Shown here one piece after another: positions 1 through 8,576 of a DNA stretch of 64,000 nt. Each line of letters starts with the position of its first letter. Position 1 is the first letter of the stretch. Both the position numbers and the translations under genes were made by a program. Under the pieces are notes generated by a model. It was not told the DNA's origin. It saw only the letters and a program-made list of their open reading frames with translations, and made no database searches. This DNA comes from Mesorhizobium muleiense (GTDB taxonomy: Bacteria > Pseudomonadota > Alphaproteobacteria > Rhizobiales > Rhizobiaceae), in NCBI RefSeq assembly GCF_900099905.1, contig NZ_FNEE01000001.1, forward strand, positions 545,091 through 609,090, in the 5' to 3' direction.

Positions 1-2
1 AA

Positions 3-1667
3 CGCGAAAGCATGGAATTCGACGTGGTCATCGTCGGCGCCGGGCCGGCCGGCCTCGCTGCCGCGATCCGTCTCAAGCAGGTCAATCCCGAGCTTTCCGT
101 CGTCGTCCTGGAAAAGGGCGGCGAAGTCGGCGCTCACATCCTGTCCGGCGCCGTCGTCGATCCGATCGGCATCGACCGGCTGCTGCCGGGCTGGCGTGAC
201 GAAGAGGGACATCCCTTCAAGACGCCGGTCACCGCAGACCATTTCCTGGTCCTCGGCCCCGCCGGTTCGTTCCGTCTGCCCAATTTCCTGATGCCGCCGC
301 TGATGAACAACCACGGCAACTACATCGTTTCGCTCGGCAACGTCTGCCGCTGGCTGGCGACCAAGGCCGAGGCGCTGGGCGTCGAGATCTATCCGGGCTT
401 TGCCGCCGTGGACCTCATTTACAGCGACGAGGGCGCGGTCACCGGCGTTGTCACCGGCGATATGGGCGTCGAGAAGGACGGCACGCATGGCCCGGGGTTC
501 GCGCCGGGCATGGCGCTGATGGGCAAATATGTGCTGATCGGCGAGGGCGCGCGCGGCTCGCTGGCCAAGCAGTTGATCGCCAAGTATCATCTTTCCGACG
601 GCCGCGAGCCCGGCAAATACGGCATCGGTCTCAAGGAGCTCTGGCAGGTCAAGCCGGAGAACCATCGGCCGGGCCTTGTCCAGCACTCCTTCGGCTGGCC
701 GCTCGACATGAAGACCGGCGGCGGCTCCTTCCTCTACCATCTGGAGGACAACCAGGTGGCGGTCGGCTTTGTCGTCCACCTCAACTACAAGAACCCCTAT
801 CTGTCTCCGTTCGACGAGTTCCAGCGCTTCAAGACCCACCCGGCGATCAGGGCCACATTCGAGGGCGGCAAGCGGCTCGGCTATGGCGCCCGTGCCATCA
901 CAGAGGGCGGCTGGCAGTCGGTGCCGAAACTGTCCTTCCCCGGCGGCGCGCTGATCGGTTGTGCTGCCGGCTTCGTCAACGTGCCGCGCATCAAGGGCTC
1001 GCACAATGCCGTGCTCTCCGGAATGCTGGCGGCCGAGCATGTCGCCGAGGCGATCGGCGCCGACCGCGCCAATGACGAACTGGCTTCCTACGAGGCGGCA
1101 TGGCGGGCAACTGACATCGGCAAGGATTTGAAGAAGGTGCGCAACGTCAAGCCGTTGTGGTCGCGCTTCGGCACCGTCGTCGGCGTCGGCATCGGCGGTC
1201 TCGACATGTGGCTGAATTCGCTGTTCGGGTTCTCGCCCTTTGGCACGCTGAAGCACGGCAAGGCCGATTATGCGACGCTGGAGCCGGCCGCCAGGCATAA
1301 GAAGATCGCCTATCCGAAGCCGGATGGCGTGCTCACCTTCGACCGCCTGTCCTCGGTGTTCCTGTCCAATACCAACCACGAGGAAAACGAGCCTGTCCAC
1401 CTGCTGGTCGCGGATATGGACCTGCAGCAGCGTTCCGAACACGATGTCTATGCCGGGCCATCGACACGCTACTGCCCGGCCAGTGTCTACGAATGGGTCG
1501 ACAAGGATGGCAACGCCGCCGCCGATCCCGAGGCGAAGGACGTGCGCTTCGTCATCAACGCGCAGAACTGCGTCCACTGCAAGACCTGCGACATCAAGGA
1601 TCCGAACCGAAACATTACCTGGGTGCCGCCACAAGGTGGAGAGGGACCAGTCTACCAAAACATGTAG
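3..1667 (+). CDS. Electron transfer flavoprotein-ubiquinone oxidoreductase (5' end cut by window)
   Basis: ETF-QO passes electrons from reduced ETF, loaded by acyl-CoA and amino-acid dehydrogenases, to ubiquinone at the inner membrane. The N-terminus has the FAD dinucleotide motif GAGPAGLAAA. The C-terminus has the 4Fe-4S cysteines, C520-x2-C523-x2-C526 followed by DIKDPNRNITW, with a further Cys near 480 (numbered from the ATG at 12). The first internal ATG is at 12, but the frame is open to the window edge and codons for Arg-Glu-Ser precede it. Family members usually have a short extension before MEFDVVIVGAG, so the true start is probably just outside the window. Function is clear. It is a natural partner of the isovaleryl-CoA dehydrogenase at 14-15 kb. 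Confidence 0.95.
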   Translation, partial: RESMEFDVVIVGAGPAGLAAAIRLKQVNPELSVVVLEKGGEVGAHILSGAVVDPIGIDRLLPGWRDEEGHPFKTPVTADHFLVLGPAGSFRLPNFLMPPLMNNHGNYIVSLGNVCRWLATKAEALGVEIYPGFAAVDLIYSDEGAVTGVVTGDMGVEKDGTHGPGFAPGMALMGKYVLIGEGARGSLAKQLIAKYHLSDGREPGKYGIGLKELWQVKPENHRPGLVQHSFGWPLDMKTGGGSFLYHLEDNQVAVGFVVHLNYKNPYLSPFDEFQRFKTHPAIRATFEGGKRLGYGARAITEGGWQSVPKLSFPGGALIGCAAGFVNVPRIKGSHNAVLSGMLAAEHVAEAIGADRANDELASYEAAWRATDIGKDLKKVRNVKPLWSRFGTVVGVGIGGLDMWLNSLFGFSPFGTLKHGKADYATLEPAARHKKIAYPKPDGVLTFDRLSSVFLSNTNHEENEPVHLLVADMDLQQRSEHDVYAGPSTRYCPASVYEWVDKDGNAAADPEAKDVRFVINAQNCVHCKTCDIKDPNRNITWVPPQGGEGPVYQNM

Positions 1668-1811
1668 CCCAGCAAGCCAGAACGGCCCGGCGGCCGTCTC
1701 GCCCGCCGATCAAATGAAGGCGCGTGAAGGCCTATTATATGTGCGGCGTCTAAAAGAAGTTGAAGCGGGGCGGCGCCTGTGGTTCCATTCTTTCTGACCC
1801 GGGAGATGACC

Positions 1812-2417
1812 ATGCGCCTGGCGGTTCTGACGTGCCTTGCGGCGATTGGCGGCTTGTGCGGCTTCGCACCGTCGGCATTGGCTGACACGAAGGTGCTGGT
1901 CAAGACCCGGACCTACGACATCACTGGAACCACGGGCGCCGCCCTGATCGAGGCCATGGACCGCAACGGTCCGAAGCGGCACGGCTTCATGACGCACGCC
2001 ATCGCGCTGGCCGCCTATACCGTAGATTGGGACCTTGACGTCACGAGGGAGGGTGGTGTCTGCCGTCTGCGGCAGGCCAATGGCACGCTCGATCTCACCT
2101 ACACCTTGCCGCGTTTGGCCTCGGCCGCGACGCCGGCACTGCAGAAGCGCTGGAAGCGGTTTTTCGCGGGCGTTCGTGCGCACGAGCATAACCATGGCCG
2201 CATCGCCAGGGCAATGATGCGGGCGACCGAAAGATCGATCACTGGACTGGAGTTCGCCGACAACTTGTTTTGCAGCAAGACGCACCGCGAGGCGAGGCGC
2301 CGGATCAAGGCCGTCTATGCCCAATACGAGGCGAGACAGAACGCCTTCGACGCGCGCGAGCATCGCGACGGCGGCCATGTCGAACACCTCATCAGGGCGC
2401 TGTTGCGCAAGCAGTAG
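1812..2417 (+). CDS. Secreted DUF922 (predicted Zn-dependent protease) protein
   Basis: About 201 residues. The N-terminus MRLAVLTCLAAIGGLCGF...ALA is a classical signal peptide, so the protein should be periplasmic or exported. A metal-binding HEHNH motif lies at about residues 124-128 within RAHEHNHGRIARAM, matching the HExxH-type signature of DUF922 predicted secreted zinc proteases. Two ATGs lie close together (1806 and 1812); 1812 is preferred because GGGAG sits at proper spacing and the signal peptide starts cleanly there. A GTG at 1779 would spoil the signal peptide. The 145-bp gap after ETF-QO suggests an independent unit. The substrate is unknown and catalytic activity is inferred only from the motif. 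Confidence 0.8.
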   Translation: MRLAVLTCLAAIGGLCGFAPSALADTKVLVKTRTYDITGTTGAALIEAMDRNGPKRHGFMTHAIALAAYTVDWDLDVTREGGVCRLRQANGTLDLTYTLPRLASAATPALQKRWKRFFAGVRAHEHNHGRIARAMMRATERSITGLEFADNLFCSKTHREARRRIKAVYAQYEARQNAFDAREHRDGGHVEHLIRALLRKQ

Positions 2418-2418
2418 C

Positions 2419-3498
2419 TCAGCTTTGGGTCCTGCCGTTCTGTCTCACTGATGCCGTCGCGGTTTCGTGTTCATCGACCGGCTTCTTCTGTTCCGGCCTG
2501 AGCGAGAACTCCACCATCAGCGGAAGATGGTCGGAGCCGGCGTTATCCAGCCTCGACACCGAATGGATGAGAACTGCGCCCTTGCTGAAAACAAGGTCGA
2601 TCGGCAGTCCGGCGAAGCGCAGGAATTCCGGCAGCTTGATAGGGAGCCAGGTCGGCCCCGGCGAAGGCGACACGGTCAGCTTGCCAAGACCTGCGACGCG
2701 CCGGACGGCGGCGCTCCACGGCACTGCATTGCAGTCGCATGCCATGATCGATGTCTCGCCGAGCGAGGCGAACTCCCCCGACAATCCGCCGATCTGCCAT
2801 GACTGGTTGCGCGGCCATGGCCAGGTGAGGTGCATCGCGGCGACGTCGACGTCGGTTCCGCCGAAATCGACCGTCGCGATGGCCATCGCGCCGCGGCCAT
2901 CGCAGCGCGGTTGCGTGCCGGCGGCAAACGGCCGTCTGGACAGCAGCGCAACGCCGAAAACGCCATTGGGGTAGGGGCAGAGGATCCGGTGGGGGTAGGC
3001 GCTGGCGAGAAGGCCAAGCTTCGTCTTCCACATGTCGGACACCTCGTCGAGGGTGATCACATCAGGCTGGGTCCGGCCGATCAGCGACAGGACTTTTTCA
3101 GGCGTTGCATTGTTGAACCGCAGGTTCATCTGCAGCAGGCGGTAGACCGCCTTGTCACCGGGATGGACTGCCTGATCGCCGGGGTAAACGGGCTGATCGC
3201 CGGCCTCGACTTCGTAGGCTGCCTGGACCGGCCACAGGCGGGGCACCGACAGGGCGTTCGACGTGGTGGCAAAGGCAGCCACCGCAAAGAGCAGCCCTGT
3301 GGCCGCCTGCAGGCGAAACGACGTCGCCAGCAGCGGCAGCGCGCAAAGCGCCATCAGCACGGCAAGATGAACGCGGAAATGAGCGAAGGAATCGAAGGCC
3401 GGATGCAGCGTTCCGAAAAACCCGGCCACCAGCGCGACCGAGAAGACGAGCATTGCGACGAATGCCATCGAAGCCATCATGTCTCGAACGGGTGCCAT
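2419..3498 (-). CDS. Membrane-anchored endonuclease/exonuclease/phosphatase family protein
   Basis: 359 residues. The first ~90 residues hold about three hydrophobic segments (AFVAMLVFSVALVAGFFG, an LAVLMALCALPLLA stretch, and a TGLLFAVAAFATT stretch). A C-terminal EEP (DNase I-like) domain follows. EEP landmarks are LLQMNLRFNNATPEKVLSLI, the Asp-Glu pair in PDVITLDEVS, the AMHLTWPW histidine, the Asp in IMACDCNA, and the C-terminal SDHLPLMVEF, where DH is the catalytic pair. The active domain is expected in the periplasm. Related small-membrane EEP proteins are common in rhizobia with no defined substrate. Its 3' end nearly touches the convergent DUF922 gene (1-bp gap). Confidence 0.82.
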   Translation of the reverse strand: MAPVRDMMASMAFVAMLVFSVALVAGFFGTLHPAFDSFAHFRVHLAVLMALCALPLLATSFRLQAATGLLFAVAAFATTSNALSVPRLWPVQAAYEVEAGDQPVYPGDQAVHPGDKAVYRLLQMNLRFNNATPEKVLSLIGRTQPDVITLDEVSDMWKTKLGLLASAYPHRILCPYPNGVFGVALLSRRPFAAGTQPRCDGRGAMAIATVDFGGTDVDVAAMHLTWPWPRNQSWQIGGLSGEFASLGETSIMACDCNAVPWSAAVRRVAGLGKLTVSPSPGPTWLPIKLPEFLRFAGLPIDLVFSKGAVLIHSVSRLDNAGSDHLPLMVEFSLRPEQKKPVDEHETATASVRQNGRTQS

Positions 3499-3591
3499 CT
3501 CCTTTGCTTATCGGCAGAAATGCAGCCAATCAAGATGGTGAAACGCCCTGCCGCGCTGTTACCATACTCCGATCGATGAAAGCCGCCGTTC

Positions 3592-5094
3592 CTACTGGAA
3601 CGCCGTCTCCGAAAAGCTTCTGAGCTTGCGCGAATGCAACCGTTCCATCGGCATCTCGGCCAGCTTTTCCATCGCCCTGATGCCGATGGTCAAATGCTGT
3701 GCCACTTGCCGCTTGTAGAACTCGGTCGCCATGCCGGGCAGCTTCAATTCGCCATGCAGCGGTTTGTCGGAGACGCAAAGCAGCGTACCGTAGGGTACGC
3801 GGAAGCGGAAGCCATTGGCGGCGATCGTCGCCGACTCCATGTCGAGCGCGATCGCCCGTGACTGCGACAGCCGCTGCACTGGCCCACGCTGGTCGCGCAA
3901 CTCCCAGTTGCGGTTGTCGATGGTAGCGACTGTGCCGGTGCGCATGATACGCTTGAGGTCATAGCCGGAAAGGCCGGTGACTTCGGCGACCGCCTCCTGC
4001 AGCGCCACCTGGATTTCGGCCAGCGGCGGGATCGGCACCCAGACCGGAAGATCGTCGTCCAGAACATGGTCTTCCCGCACATAGGCGTGCGCCAGCACAT
4101 AGTCGCCCAGCGCCTGGGTGTTGCGCAGGCCGGCGCAATGGCCGAGCATCACCCAGGCATGCGGCCTGAGCACCGCTATGTGGTCGGTGATCGTCTTGGC
4201 GTTAGAGGGGCCGACGCCGATATTGACCATGGTGATGCCGCCATGGTTCGGCTTCTTCAGATGGTAGGCCGGCATCTGCGGCAGGCGCGGCGGCGCCACG
4301 CCATGGCTGGGCGCGCTTTGTCCAGCCTTGGTGACGACGTTTCCCGGCTCGACGAATTCGACGTATCCGCCGCCGCCTTTCGCCATCAGATCGTGCGCAC
4401 GTGCGACGAATTCGTCGATGTAGAACTGGTAGTTGGTGAACAGCACGAAATTCTGGAAATGCTGCGGACTGGTCGCCGTGTAGTGCGACATCCGGTGCAG
4501 CGAGTAGTCGATGCGTTGCGCCGTGAACGCCGCCAACGGCCTGGCTTCGCCTAACGCCACTTCGAACGTGCCGTTGGCGATCTGGTCGTCGGTGCCGTCG
4601 AGATCGGGCACGTCGAACAGGTCACGGATCGGCCGCCTGATGCGCTCGGCTGCCGCGCCGTCGACATGCGAGCCTTCCAGGAACGCGAAATGCAGCGGAA
4701 TGGGCGTCGTCGATTCCGAGACGGTGACCGGAACGCCGTGATTGCGCATGATCAGGCGAAGCTGTTCGATGAGATAGCGTTCGAAAAGGGCGGGCTGGGT
4801 TATGGTGGTCGAGAAATGCCCGGGCGTCGGCATATGGCCGTAAGCCTGCCGCGAGTCGATCTGGGTGAACGAAGTCGTGGTGACACCGACCTCCGGATAA
4901 AAGGCCCGGTAGCGCTTGTTGTTGTCGCCGCCTGCGGCGAGCGCCGTAAACGAATCGCGCAGGAATTTGGTGTTGCGGTCGTAGAGGGCCTGCAAGGCCG
5001 CGACGGCCTTTGCTGCATCATTGAAGATTTGCCGGCCAAACGGCTCCGGCATCACGACTGAGTCTATGGCTTGGGGGTAGATTCGCTTTTCCAT
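3592..5094 (-). CDS. amn: AMP nucleosidase
   Basis: About 500 residues, close to the 484 of E. coli Amn. It hydrolyses AMP to adenine and ribose-5-phosphate, a purine-salvage and energy-balance reaction in the cytosol. The N-terminal region carries the Amn-specific part (AVAALQALYDRNTKFLRD). The C-terminal half is the nucleoside-phosphorylase-like fold, with TMVNIGVGPSNAKTITDHIA, HAWVMLGHCAGLR, and ALDMESATIAANGFRFRVPY, in which DMES is the nucleoside-binding signature. An ATG eight codons upstream (5118) is possible; neither has a strong Shine-Dalgarno. I prefer 5094 because it gives the usual short lead before the LYxRNT segment. Confidence 0.9.
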   Translation of the reverse strand: MEKRIYPQAIDSVVMPEPFGRQIFNDAAKAVAALQALYDRNTKFLRDSFTALAAGGDNNKRYRAFYPEVGVTTTSFTQIDSRQAYGHMPTPGHFSTTITQPALFERYLIEQLRLIMRNHGVPVTVSESTTPIPLHFAFLEGSHVDGAAAERIRRPIRDLFDVPDLDGTDDQIANGTFEVALGEARPLAAFTAQRIDYSLHRMSHYTATSPQHFQNFVLFTNYQFYIDEFVARAHDLMAKGGGGYVEFVEPGNVVTKAGQSAPSHGVAPPRLPQMPAYHLKKPNHGGITMVNIGVGPSNAKTITDHIAVLRPHAWVMLGHCAGLRNTQALGDYVLAHAYVREDHVLDDDLPVWVPIPPLAEIQVALQEAVAEVTGLSGYDLKRIMRTGTVATIDNRNWELRDQRGPVQRLSQSRAIALDMESATIAANGFRFRVPYGTLLCVSDKPLHGELKLPGMATEFYKRQVAQHLTIGIRAMEKLAEMPMERLHSRKLRSFSETAFQ

Positions 5095-5182
5095 GACCCA
5101 ATATAGAGGCTTGGCCATGCGGTTGGGAGGGGGCCGAAGGGTCGTTTTTTATTTTGAATGGTTTTGATGAAGGCCGATTGGC

Positions 5183-5377
5183 CTAGCCGCGCCGCAGGCT
5201 GACCAACAGCACAAAGCCGACGCCGGTCTTTTTCAGCGCCGGCGCTTCGATCGTCGAGCCGGCATCGGCGCGCATAGAGGGCACGGCCAGAACCGGCGCG
5301 GCAAGAACCATCAGGATGAGCGTCGCCCGCGGCACAAGCCGAAGGGTCTTGAGGGCATTGGCGACGATGCGGTCCAT
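5183..5377 (-). CDS. Small hypothetical membrane/exported protein
   Basis: 64 residues starting MDRIVANALKTLRLVPRAT with a hydrophobic core LILMVLAAPVLAVPS, either an uncleaved anchor or a signal peptide. The ATG has a purine-rich AAGAGAGAAG upstream. It follows the other small ORF (5412-5561) on the same strand by about 35 bp, so the two may be co-transcribed. No family recognised. The coding call rests on the hydrophobic start and ribosome-binding site only. Confidence 0.45.
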   Translation of the reverse strand: MDRIVANALKTLRLVPRATLILMVLAAPVLAVPSMRADAGSTIEAPALKKTGVGFVLLVSLRRG

Positions 5378-5411
5378 GGTGTGTTGCTTCTCTCTTGGGT
5401 TTTTGTCGGCG

Positions 5412-5561
5412 TCAATGGCGAAGGTGGCTCGGGCAACCGAACCGGCAGGAATTGGCCTGGTCCCAGTTGCGGGCCGAGCGCCCCTCGGCAACCAGGATGG
5501 CGAACGACATGCCGAACAGGCTCATCAGCAGGCAGACGATGGTGAAGCGGCGGGCGAACAT
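5412..5561 (-). CDS. Small hypothetical membrane protein
   Basis: 49 residues, MFARRFTIVCLLMSLFGMSFAILVAEG, then a polar tail ending SCRFGCPSHLRH with two cysteines. One transmembrane helix or signal anchor is evident, led by Arg-Arg. The ATG is preceded by AAGGAGACACC at good distance. It lies just upstream of the 64-residue ORF on the same strand. No family recognised; peptides of this kind are often missed in annotation. Confidence 0.45.
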   Translation of the reverse strand: MFARRFTIVCLLMSLFGMSFAILVAEGRSARNWDQANSCRFGCPSHLRH

Positions 5562-5720
5562 GGCGTGGTGTCTCCTTCGACACGCATGAGAATGCCCTGA
5601 TGCAACTGAACCGGTTCTGATGCCGGCGTTCATCTGCGGTTCAAATTTGGACTGTTAGGGCGCAGAAGGCGCAGCCTGCGCGATCGATCGGTGTTCCCAA
5701 ACACAGAGGCGCGAACAAAA

Positions 5721-5741
5721 ACGGGGCCTTTGCGGCCCCGT
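5721..5741 (-). terminator. Intrinsic terminator of the DUF2147 gene
   Basis: Perfect 8-bp arms ACGGGGCC / GGCCCCGT with a 5-nt loop. Read on the minus strand it is followed by a T run, and it lies 26 bp beyond the stop of the DUF2147 gene. Confidence 0.75.
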
Positions 5742-5766
5742 GTTCATTGTGCGGCAGTCGAAACGA

Positions 5767-6111
5767 TCAGAGCTTGTGCCAGGTCTGGCTCCTGCAGATC
5801 AGCCCGCCGAGCACGCAGCCGCTCATCTTGAGCGAAGCGCCTGAGACCGAGGCCTTGCCCGAATAGGTCTTGTCGGTCTCCGGGTCGGTTATCGTACCCG
5901 TGTATTTGTTGGCGCCGGACACCTTGAACGAACCGATGCGCTTGCCGGCAAACTTGCCGGATTTGAGCGTGATGGAAAATGCGTCGCCACCGCCCGTGAT
6001 GGCGGCGGTCGAACCGGCTTGCGTTTTCCAGTTGCCTTCGATCGGGTCGGCCCAAGCGGTGCCGGCCATGATCAATGTGGCCGCGAGGCCCATGCTGACT
6101 TTGCGAAACAT
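5767..6111 (-). CDS. Secreted DUF2147 domain protein
   Basis: 114 residues with a signal peptide (MFRKVSMGLAATLIMAGTAWA) and a mature part beginning DPIEGNWKTQAG. It has the small beta-rich DUF2147 pattern: EGNWK, a Gly-rich middle, FKVSGANKYTGTITDPETDKTYSGKASV, and a C-terminal CVLGGLICRSQTWHKL with two conserved cysteines that probably form a disulfide. The start is fixed by GGAGGAGAAAC directly before the ATG. Function unknown; it is periplasmic by signal peptide. Confidence 0.85.
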   Translation of the reverse strand: MFRKVSMGLAATLIMAGTAWADPIEGNWKTQAGSTAAITGGGDAFSITLKSGKFAGKRIGSFKVSGANKYTGTITDPETDKTYSGKASVSGASLKMSGCVLGGLICRSQTWHKL

Positions 6112-6574
6112 GTTTCTCCTCCCTGTGGGCATCCGGACGAACGTTCCGCCCCGCCAGTCTGCCTCTTACGCAAACGTAAGCTAATCCACCTCCCGGCAAA
6201 ACAAAAGCGGTGCCGCTGCGGAAGACTTCGGGATTTTTCCCGGCCGCCTGAAGCGGTCTGGTCGGCGAGAAATGAAACACCGGGCATGCTGGCTTTGTCT
6301 TCCGTGGTTAGCGGAGTCTTGATTTGCGCCTCGCAAATTTTCATCAATTTTGGCGCAAACCGGCGCAATTGCTGGCTTTGCATCGTTAATGAATTTCGGC
6401 GTTTACCTCTTGTTTTAGCTTTGTTTTCCTCAAATTAAGCACGCCGTTTAACGACGGATTCAAGCCTTCGGTTCATTCTCGAAAGCATCGAAAGAGCGGC
6501 CGCCCCAAGGGTTTCCAAGGGACAGAACGAGGCAGCTCTCGGGAGCCTGACAGGGGCTAGAACAGGGGATTGAA
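6112..6574. other. Intergenic region between divergent genes
   Basis: A 463-bp spacer holding the promoters of the DUF2147 gene (minus) and the Sel1-like gene (plus). The middle part (about 6290-6450) is more AT-rich than its surroundings. It contains TTAA boxes 9 bp apart near 6436-6452, not the canonical 7-bp CtrA spacing. No gene or clear hairpin seen. Confidence 0.4.
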
Positions 6575-6841
6575 ATGGCACGTTTTGAAATGCCTGAAGC
6601 CGGCTTCGGCGCCATGGGGGCAACTGCCCAGGCCGACATTCTTTTCGAACTGGGCATGATGTATGCGACCGGCCGCGATTGCGAGACCGATGTCGTCGCC
6701 GCCCACAAATGGTTCAACATCGCTGCGATCAAGGGCTCGGTCCGGGCCGCGGAACTGCGCTCGGAATTGTCGGCCGCCATGTCGAAGGTCGAGATCGCCA
6801 GGGCGCTGCGCGAAGCCCGCGAATGGATGACGATGCACTAA
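6575..6841 (+). CDS. Small Sel1-repeat protein
   Basis: 88 residues. One clear Sel1/TPR-like unit spans about 19-52: ADILFELGMMYATGRDCETD followed by VVAAHKWFNIAAIKGSVRAA, matching the A-x3-L-G-x2-Y-x-G-xG...D...A-x2-W-x3-A-A-x-G-x3-A consensus. The rest is helical and highly charged. No signal peptide, so presumably cytosolic. GGGG lies 7 nt before the ATG. Single-unit Sel1 proteins of this size occur across rhizobia; a protein-interaction role is inferred from the fold. Confidence 0.7.
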   Translation: MARFEMPEAGFGAMGATAQADILFELGMMYATGRDCETDVVAAHKWFNIAAIKGSVRAAELRSELSAAMSKVEIARALREAREWMTMH

Positions 6842-7043
6842 GTCTAGCCTGAACTCATCACGTACTGAGATCACCGACAGGGACGCTTCAAGGCCGCGCA
6901 AGACGGCCGGACCAACAATGACAAGAACGCCGCAGGCCGGATACGGCCCAGCTGCGCGACGACAGGAAAGGCGAGCGGTTTTCGGGGCGCGCGTGGGAGC
7001 GTTCGGGATTGTTCGATCGACAAAAGCCGCGACCGGCCGGAAC

Positions 7044-7060
7044 AAGGCCGGCGCGGCCTT
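7044..7060 (+). terminator. Possible intrinsic terminator
   Basis: Hairpin AAGGCC / GGCCTT with a 5-nt GC loop followed by TTGCGTTTT. It lies about 200 bp after the Sel1-like gene on the same strand. Confidence 0.45.
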
Positions 7061-7075
7061 TTGCGTTTTCGGGAC

Positions 7076-7118
7076 CATGATCCAAAAAGTGGAAACCGGT
7101 TTTTGGAACAAGATCATG
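7076..7118. repeat. REP-like palindrome of the GATCATG family
   Basis: CATGATC (7076-7082) is inverted at GATCATG (7112-7118), with an inner CCAAAAA / TTTTTGG stem around GTGGAAACCGG. It is the same architecture as the element at 53838-53886. It sits upstream of the substrate-binding protein gene. Confidence 0.7.
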
Positions 7119-7255
7119 TCCGAACAGAAAGGCGGCAGGCCCAATTGAGTGCCGCCGATGCGCCAAGACAGGCTTGGCGAAGGGTGAAATTCTCCCACCT
7201 ATTCTGGAAGAGGCGCGGCGGAGCGGCCGCGCGCGAGTGGAGGAGTTGTATCGCC

Positions 7256-8374
7256 ATGAAAAAGTTGGGTATTTTGAGCGCGGCCGTAGTCGGCCTGGTG
7301 ATGAGCGCGCCGGCCTTCGCCGAAGACATCACCTTTTCGGTGGTCGGACCGATGACCGGACAGCTTGCCACCATCGGCGACCAGTTCAAGCAGGGCGCGC
7401 AAGCCGCCGCCGACGCGATCAACGCCGCCGGCGGCGTCGACGGCCGCCAGATCAAGCTCGACGTCCAGGATGACCAGTGCGATCCGAAGCAGGCGGTTTC
7501 GGTCGCAAACCGCATCGTCGCCAACGGCGTCAAGTTCATCGATGGCCATGCCTGCTCGGGCTCGAGCATCCCGGCCTCGGCCGTCTATGCCGAAGCCGGT
7601 GCGATGATGATGAGTCCGGCTTCGTCGAACCCGGAGCTGACGGACGCGGCGGCGAAATCCGGCTGGCCGACGATCATGCGCCTTTATACGCGCGATGATG
7701 CGCAGGGCGCCTTCATCGGTCCATGGATCGCCAAGAAATACGCCGGCAAGAAGGTCGTCATCATGCATGACAAGAGCGCCTATGGGCAGGGCGTGGCCGA
7801 TGCCGTCAAGGCGACGATGAACCAGAACGGCCTCAACGAGATCCTCTACGAGGGCATCAACGCCGGCGAAAAGGACTATTCGGCGCTTGTCACCAAGCTC
7901 AAGGAACTGAAGGCTGATGTGGTCTATTTCGGCGGCTACCACCCAGAGGCCGGCCTCATCCTGCGCCAGTCGGCGGAACAGGACTTCAAGTTCCAGCTGA
8001 TCATGCCGGACTCGATTGCCACGCCGGAATTCTGGCAGGTTGCCGGCCCGGCCGGCGAAGGCACCATGTTCGTCTTCCCGTCGGATCCGCAGGCGAAGCC
8101 CGAAGCCAAGCAGGCCATCGAAAAGATCAAGGCGGGCGGCTTCGTGCCCGAGGGCTTTACGCTGTTCTCCTATGCCGTGATCCAGGCCTTTGCCGAGGGT
8201 ATCAAGCGCGCCGGCAGTGACGACCCGGCCAAGGTTGCCGAAGCGCTGAAGAATGGCCAGCCGATCAGCACCGTCGTCGGCCCTGTCACTTTCGATGAAA
8301 AGGGCGACCTCAAGAACGTCAGCTACGACATCAACCAGTGGCACGACGGCAAATACGCGCCGATCCAGCCGTAA
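7256..8374 (+). CDS. Branched-chain amino-acid-type ABC transporter substrate-binding protein
   Basis: 372 residues. The signal peptide MKKLGILSAAVVGLVMSAPAFA precedes EDITFSVVGPMTGQLATIGD, the start of a periplasmic type-I binding fold (Peripla_BP_6, LivJ/LivK class). Typical landmarks are QGAQAAADAINAAGGVDGR, DDQCDPKQAV, GHACSGSSIPAS and YFGGYHPEAGLILRQS. The ATG is preceded by GGAGGAG at ten bases; upstream in-frame codons have no such support. No permease or ATPase gene is adjacent, so it is an orphan binding component here. Ligand specificity is inferred from family only. The convergent neighbour belongs to leucine breakdown, which fits a leucine/isoleucine/valine ligand but does not prove it. 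Confidence 0.88.
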   Translation: MKKLGILSAAVVGLVMSAPAFAEDITFSVVGPMTGQLATIGDQFKQGAQAAADAINAAGGVDGRQIKLDVQDDQCDPKQAVSVANRIVANGVKFIDGHACSGSSIPASAVYAEAGAMMMSPASSNPELTDAAAKSGWPTIMRLYTRDDAQGAFIGPWIAKKYAGKKVVIMHDKSAYGQGVADAVKATMNQNGLNEILYEGINAGEKDYSALVTKLKELKADVVYFGGYHPEAGLILRQSAEQDFKFQLIMPDSIATPEFWQVAGPAGEGTMFVFPSDPQAKPEAKQAIEKIKAGGFVPEGFTLFSYAVIQAFAEGIKRAGSDDPAKVAEALKNGQPISTVVGPVTFDEKGDLKNVSYDINQWHDGKYAPIQP

Positions 8375-8383
8375 TCGCCATTG

Positions 8384-8469
8384 CATGTCGCGCAAAAGTG
8401 CGCAGCGGTTTTGCGGAAACGACATGCACAAAAACAAGAACTAAAGCGCGTCGCGTGCGACGCGCTTTA
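8384..8469. repeat. Composite rhizobial palindromic repeat
   Basis: The first part, 8384-8427, is an imperfect palindrome from ATGTCGCGCAAAAGTGCGCA to GACATGC. The second part is a perfect 13-bp inverted repeat (8442-8454 / 8457-8469), TAAAGCGCGTCGC and its complement. It may also stop transcription from the convergent genes on either side. Confidence 0.6.
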
Positions 8470-8489
8470 GCGCCTGGCGACAATCGGAG

Positions 8490-8512
8490 ATGGCCGGGGC
8501 AGATCCGGCCAT
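8490..8512 (+). terminator. Intrinsic terminator after the binding-protein gene
   Basis: ATGGCCGG / CCGGCCAT arms with a 7-nt loop followed by TTTTCATTT, located between the two convergent genes. Confidence 0.7.
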
Positions 8513-8576
8513 TTTCATTTGGTCATGCGTTTGCGGCGCGCGTCTTCCGTCGTCGCCTCTCCTTGGATGAACAGCG

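Noticed and set aside
6430-6460. TTAA boxes as a CtrA site
   Set aside because: Spacing between the boxes is 9 bp, not 7; no other support.
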